DNA of 9,289 bases from the NCBI GenBank assembly GCA_946886255.1, contig CAMPIG010000169.1, positions 1 through 9,289 on the forward strand, in the 5' to 3' direction. The translations under genes were made by a program, and so were the position numbers. The stretch comes from an uncultured Cellvibrio sp. (GTDB lineage: Bacteria; Pseudomonadota; Gammaproteobacteria; Pseudomonadales; Cellvibrionaceae). Shown here one piece after another: positions 7,576 through 9,289 of the stretch (positions are counted from its first letter, which is position 1; every line of letters starts with the position of its first letter). Below the pieces are notes generated by a model. It saw only the letters and a program-made list of their open reading frames with translations, did not search any database and was not told the origin of the DNA.

Positions 7576-8513
7576 TGATTCACCGGTGGTGTGGTCGATG
7601 ACGGTTCCACCGCAGCGGGTTCTGCTGGCGGGTCTATCAGTTTCCAGTCATCAACCTCGCGGTGAAAGAAACCGCTTTCTTCATAAGCTTTATGAATAAG
7701 GTCGCGCGTTTTCATCAGGGTGATGCCTTTCTGTAAGGCTTCATAATACGCCTGCCCCTGCGGATGGCGGCGGCTGACCGGCCAATGGCGAGTACCGTTG
7801 ATAGCCACTTTAATACCTTCAATAGGAATCAACTCCATATTGTCCAACACAACCTTCATCCCGGCGGAGGGTTGAAAAGGCGCGAGCGTAAAATCGGCCC
7901 GCCCGGCGCTGACCATGCGTACCATGTGAGTCCAGTCGGTGGTGAAATACAGGTGGTTGATACCCAATTGTTTCAGGGTGGCGACATCGGCATACCATTG
8001 GATGCTGGAAACAGCACGCAATTGGCGCAAGTCTTCCAGGTTTTTCGCAGCCAGCGCCTTTTGATTGGTGGGCGAGGTATAAAAGCCGACGACGAATTCA
8101 CCCTCATCAATCACCGGCTGGGTGATGTGGAATAAATCTGGCAGGTTCAGTACATCGGAGTACCACACCAGCGCACCGGAAGAAATTAAGTCGCCATCGG
8201 CAATTTGTCGCAGAGTGCGCAGGTAATTTTGTTCATCGCGCAGTTCCAGCGGGTCCTTGAAACCACCCAACTGCAAAGCTTGCTGCAAGAGAACTACCTC
8301 GATCACATCCCGGCGCGCACCGGAGCCTCCGTAGTAATCGATGCTGGCAATATCCCGGCCGCGCACAAACTGGCGGTAATCCGCATAGATGTCTTCATAG
8401 ATGGAAACCGCGAGCGGATGGGGCGCGTCATCGGCTCCCTGGGTAGAGGTCGACCAGCCTCCCAATAAACAGGAAACCAGCGCTAACCAACGACATGTTA
8501 AAGGGTTGCTCAT
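7572..8513 (-). CDS. Periplasmic solute-binding-like protein (type 2 binding fold), orphan
   Basis: 313 residues with an N-terminal export signal: R8, a hydrophobic stretch, and likely cleavage around QGA-DD (residues 25-28). An LVSC sequence at 12-15 could be read as a lipobox, but the hydrophobic run before it is short and continues after it, so signal peptidase I is favoured. The mature part looks like an amino-acid/polar-solute binding protein (SBP_bac_3-like): LAVSIYEDIYADYRQF, RRDVIEVVLLQQALQLGG, IADGDLISSGALVW, then VSAGRADFTLAPF and a C-terminal helix. The last 20 or so residues are a Pro/Ala/Glu/Ser tail. No transporter genes accompany it. Its TAA overlaps the TAA of the convergent cyclase gene by four bases. 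The ATG at 8513 lacks a clear Shine-Dalgarno, but no other start precedes the signal peptide. It could be a second sensor input to the cyclase; ligand unknown. Confidence 0.8.
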   Translation of the reverse strand: MSNPLTCRWLALVSCLLGGWSTSTQGADDAPHPLAVSIYEDIYADYRQFVRGRDIASIDYYGGSGARRDVIEVVLLQQALQLGGFKDPLELRDEQNYLRTLRQIADGDLISSGALVWYSDVLNLPDLFHITQPVIDEGEFVVGFYTSPTNQKALAAKNLEDLRQLRAVSSIQWYADVATLKQLGINHLYFTTDWTHMVRMVSAGRADFTLAPFQPSAGMKVVLDNMELIPIEGIKVAINGTRHWPVSRRHPQGQAYYEALQKGITLMKTRDLIHKAYEESGFFHREVDDWKLIDPPAEPAAVEPSSTTPPVNH

Positions 8514-8570
8514 AGATTTCGGTTTGGTTTAAAGGAAAGAGAACGCTGACGGTATGGGTCTTGAATCAGC

Positions 8571-8599
8571 AGTCTAGAGGTGTATGCCGGGGTGGACAA
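8571..8599 (-). promoter_or_regulatory. Candidate sigma-70 promoter of the minus-strand binding-protein gene
   Basis: On the minus strand TTGTCC (8599-8594) and TAGACT (8576-8571) are spaced by 17 bases, each matching four of six consensus positions. A start near 8564 would give a leader of about 50 bases. If real, this gene is transcribed separately from the 117-residue gene upstream of it. Confidence 0.35.
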
Positions 8600-8661
8600 G
8601 GACCTAGGCTTGCGTCAGTGCGTTGCATCACCGGATGGCGCATCTTGAGATTGACGGAGTA

Positions 8662-9015
8662 TTAGTACTCCACCACCTGTCCGCGATAAATACGCACCGG
8701 TCGGTGGGATTCCTTGGCAGTGTCAGCCAAGGGTGAATCTATTAGGCTGACCTGGCCGCGATAGACTTTGGTGACTTGCTTAGGGGTGTTGGGTTTAGGC
8801 TTGGGTTCTTCCAATTGATCAATCCAGGGTTCACCGGCCAGAGAGAGTAATTCCTTAATCAGGGTTCGAGTAATCGTATCCTTGCAGTGGTGATGGAAGT
8901 CAGCCAGTTCATGCAGCATGTCCGGATTGGCCAGTTTGATACCTGGCTTCATCTTCGCGTCAACACGGCGACGTATTTCATACACCAAATCGATCATGGG
9001 TTTGCTGTATTGCAT
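8662..9015 (-). CDS. Hypothetical 117-residue protein with duplicated YRGQV motif
   Basis: I do not recognise this protein. It has no signal peptide or membrane segment and is probably cytoplasmic. Residues 1-65 look helical and charged, with the cluster FHHHCKD at 40-46, which could bind a metal but has no family support. A proline/lysine-rich linker (about 70-80, KPKPNTPK) leads to a tail holding YRGQV twice, at 85-89 and 110-114, the second close to the C terminus. The YRG motifs faintly recall the short YRGxxY domains catalogued as DUF4278, a weak resemblance. Translation is supported by GGAGG (complement of 9020-9024) four bases before the ATG. The gene follows cysE on the same strand at a distance of about 165 bases, so it may or may not share its transcript. 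Real gene likely; function unknown. Confidence 0.75.
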   Translation of the reverse strand: MQYSKPMIDLVYEIRRRVDAKMKPGIKLANPDMLHELADFHHHCKDTITRTLIKELLSLAGEPWIDQLEEPKPKPNTPKQVTKVYRGQVSLIDSPLADTAKESHRPVRIYRGQVVEY

Positions 9016-9019
9016 AGAG

Positions 9020-9024
9020 CCTCC
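9020..9024 (-). promoter_or_regulatory. Shine-Dalgarno of the 117-residue protein
   Basis: The + strand CCTCC reads GGAGG on the coding strand, four bases before the ATG at 9015. It is the strongest ribosome site in the window and settles the start of an otherwise anonymous gene. Confidence 0.7.
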
Positions 9025-9062
9025 ACTCGAACAGGTACTGACCCTTACAGCAAAGCAAGAAG

Positions 9063-9077
9063 CCAGCCAATCGCTGG
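9063..9077. repeat. Short inverted repeat between cysE and the 117-residue gene
   Basis: CCAGC (9063-9067) and GCTGG (9073-9077) flank a 5-base loop, 48 bases before the ATG at 9015 on the minus strand. No T tract follows it, so it is not a terminator of cysE. The rest of 9016-9179 is AT-rich around 9097-9112 and shows no clear promoter pair. Confidence 0.25.
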
Positions 9078-9179
9078 AAACCCTGTTATGAAGGATTTTT
9101 TATAAATCTATGCGCCAAAGGGTGCACGTAACTGGTGCGTGTCTGATGAACGCTGCCTGCTTATCCACCAAAGGGACGC

Positions 9180-9289
9180 TTAACTCAGGTGGTGATCCAT
9201 ATCGCGCGATGGTTGGGCGCACTTACTGTCGCCGACCACTTTGGCCGGTACGCCTGCCACCGTGGTACGCGGAGGAACGCTCTTCAGCA
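9180..9289 (-). CDS. cysE: Serine O-acetyltransferase, C-terminal end (5' partial)
   Basis: Only the last 35 codons and the TAA are inside the window; the gene continues beyond base 9289. The visible tail contains LKSVPPRTTVAGVPAKVVGD, the end of a left-handed parallel beta-helix typical of hexapeptide acetyltransferases, and then CAQPSRDMDHHLS. The latter matches the C-terminal region of enterobacterial CysE (VPPGATAAGVPAR... PSMDMDQHF). CysE makes O-acetylserine from serine and acetyl-CoA, the first step of cysteine synthesis in the cytoplasm. This protein stops shortly after DMDHH, so it lacks the longer tail ending in Ile with which the E. coli enzyme binds cysteine synthase CysK. A different hexapeptide acetyltransferase is possible but less likely given the DMD tail. 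Confidence 0.82.
   Translation of the reverse strand, partial: LKSVPPRTTVAGVPAKVVGDSKCAQPSRDMDHHLS

Noticed and set aside
2819..8513. ABC transporter operon built on the two binding-protein genes
   Set aside because: No permease or ATPase gene is present between or beside them in the window; the only large gene is a c-di-GMP enzyme.
8656..8671. GGAGTA-TTAG-TACTCC hairpin over the stop codon of the 117-residue gene
   Set aside because: A 6-bp stem without a following T tract on the minus strand is too weak to call a terminator.

Overview
The window looks like a chromosomal segment of a plant-polysaccharide-degrading gammaproteobacterium, most plausibly Cellvibrio or a close relative. The reasons are a GH43 glycosidase with a C-terminal ricin-type carbohydrate-binding region, a sugar-acid-type FadR-family regulator, a large PAS/GAF GGDEF-EAL signalling protein, and a CysE tail of gammaproteobacterial type. 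This assignment is inferred from protein character only; no database was searched. I see no tRNA, rRNA, CRISPR array, insertion sequence or prophage gene.

Layout. (1) 1-1479 (+): 3' part of a GH43 alpha-L-arabinofuranosidase-like enzyme with six ricin-like repeats; its start lies outside the window. (2) 1480-1710: convergent intergenic space with a strong bidirectional terminator and a separate 30-bp-arm palindrome. (3) 1711-2439 (-): GntR/FadR-family repressor resembling the galactonate regulator DgoR, with a candidate promoter whose spacer holds an inverted repeat. (4) 2440-2818: divergent intergenic region, largely featureless. (5) 2819-7575 (+): two genes overlapping by ATGA, a lipoprotein of the NMT1/SsuA solute-binding type and a 1249-residue inner-membrane HAMP-PAS-PAS-GAF-PAS-GGDEF-EAL protein. 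(6) 7572-8513 (-): a second periplasmic solute-binding-like protein, meeting the cyclase gene tail to tail with overlapping stop codons. (7) 8662-9015 (-): an unrecognised 117-residue protein with a duplicated YRGQV motif. (8) 9180-9289 (-): the C-terminal 35 codons of serine O-acetyltransferase (cysE).

How the genes may work together. The most interesting unit is 2819-8513: two orphan solute-binding proteins, with no ABC permease or ATPase beside them, flank a membrane-bound cyclic-di-GMP enzyme whose GGDEF, inhibitory-site and EAL residues all look intact. The arrangement parallels Vibrio cholerae NspS-MbaA, where a periplasmic binding protein reports a ligand to a GGDEF-EAL partner instead of feeding a transporter. 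Here the binding-protein family is different, the first one is a predicted lipoprotein, and a third, convergent component may be added. The GH43/regulator region is probably a separate carbohydrate-utilisation locus, and cysE is housekeeping.
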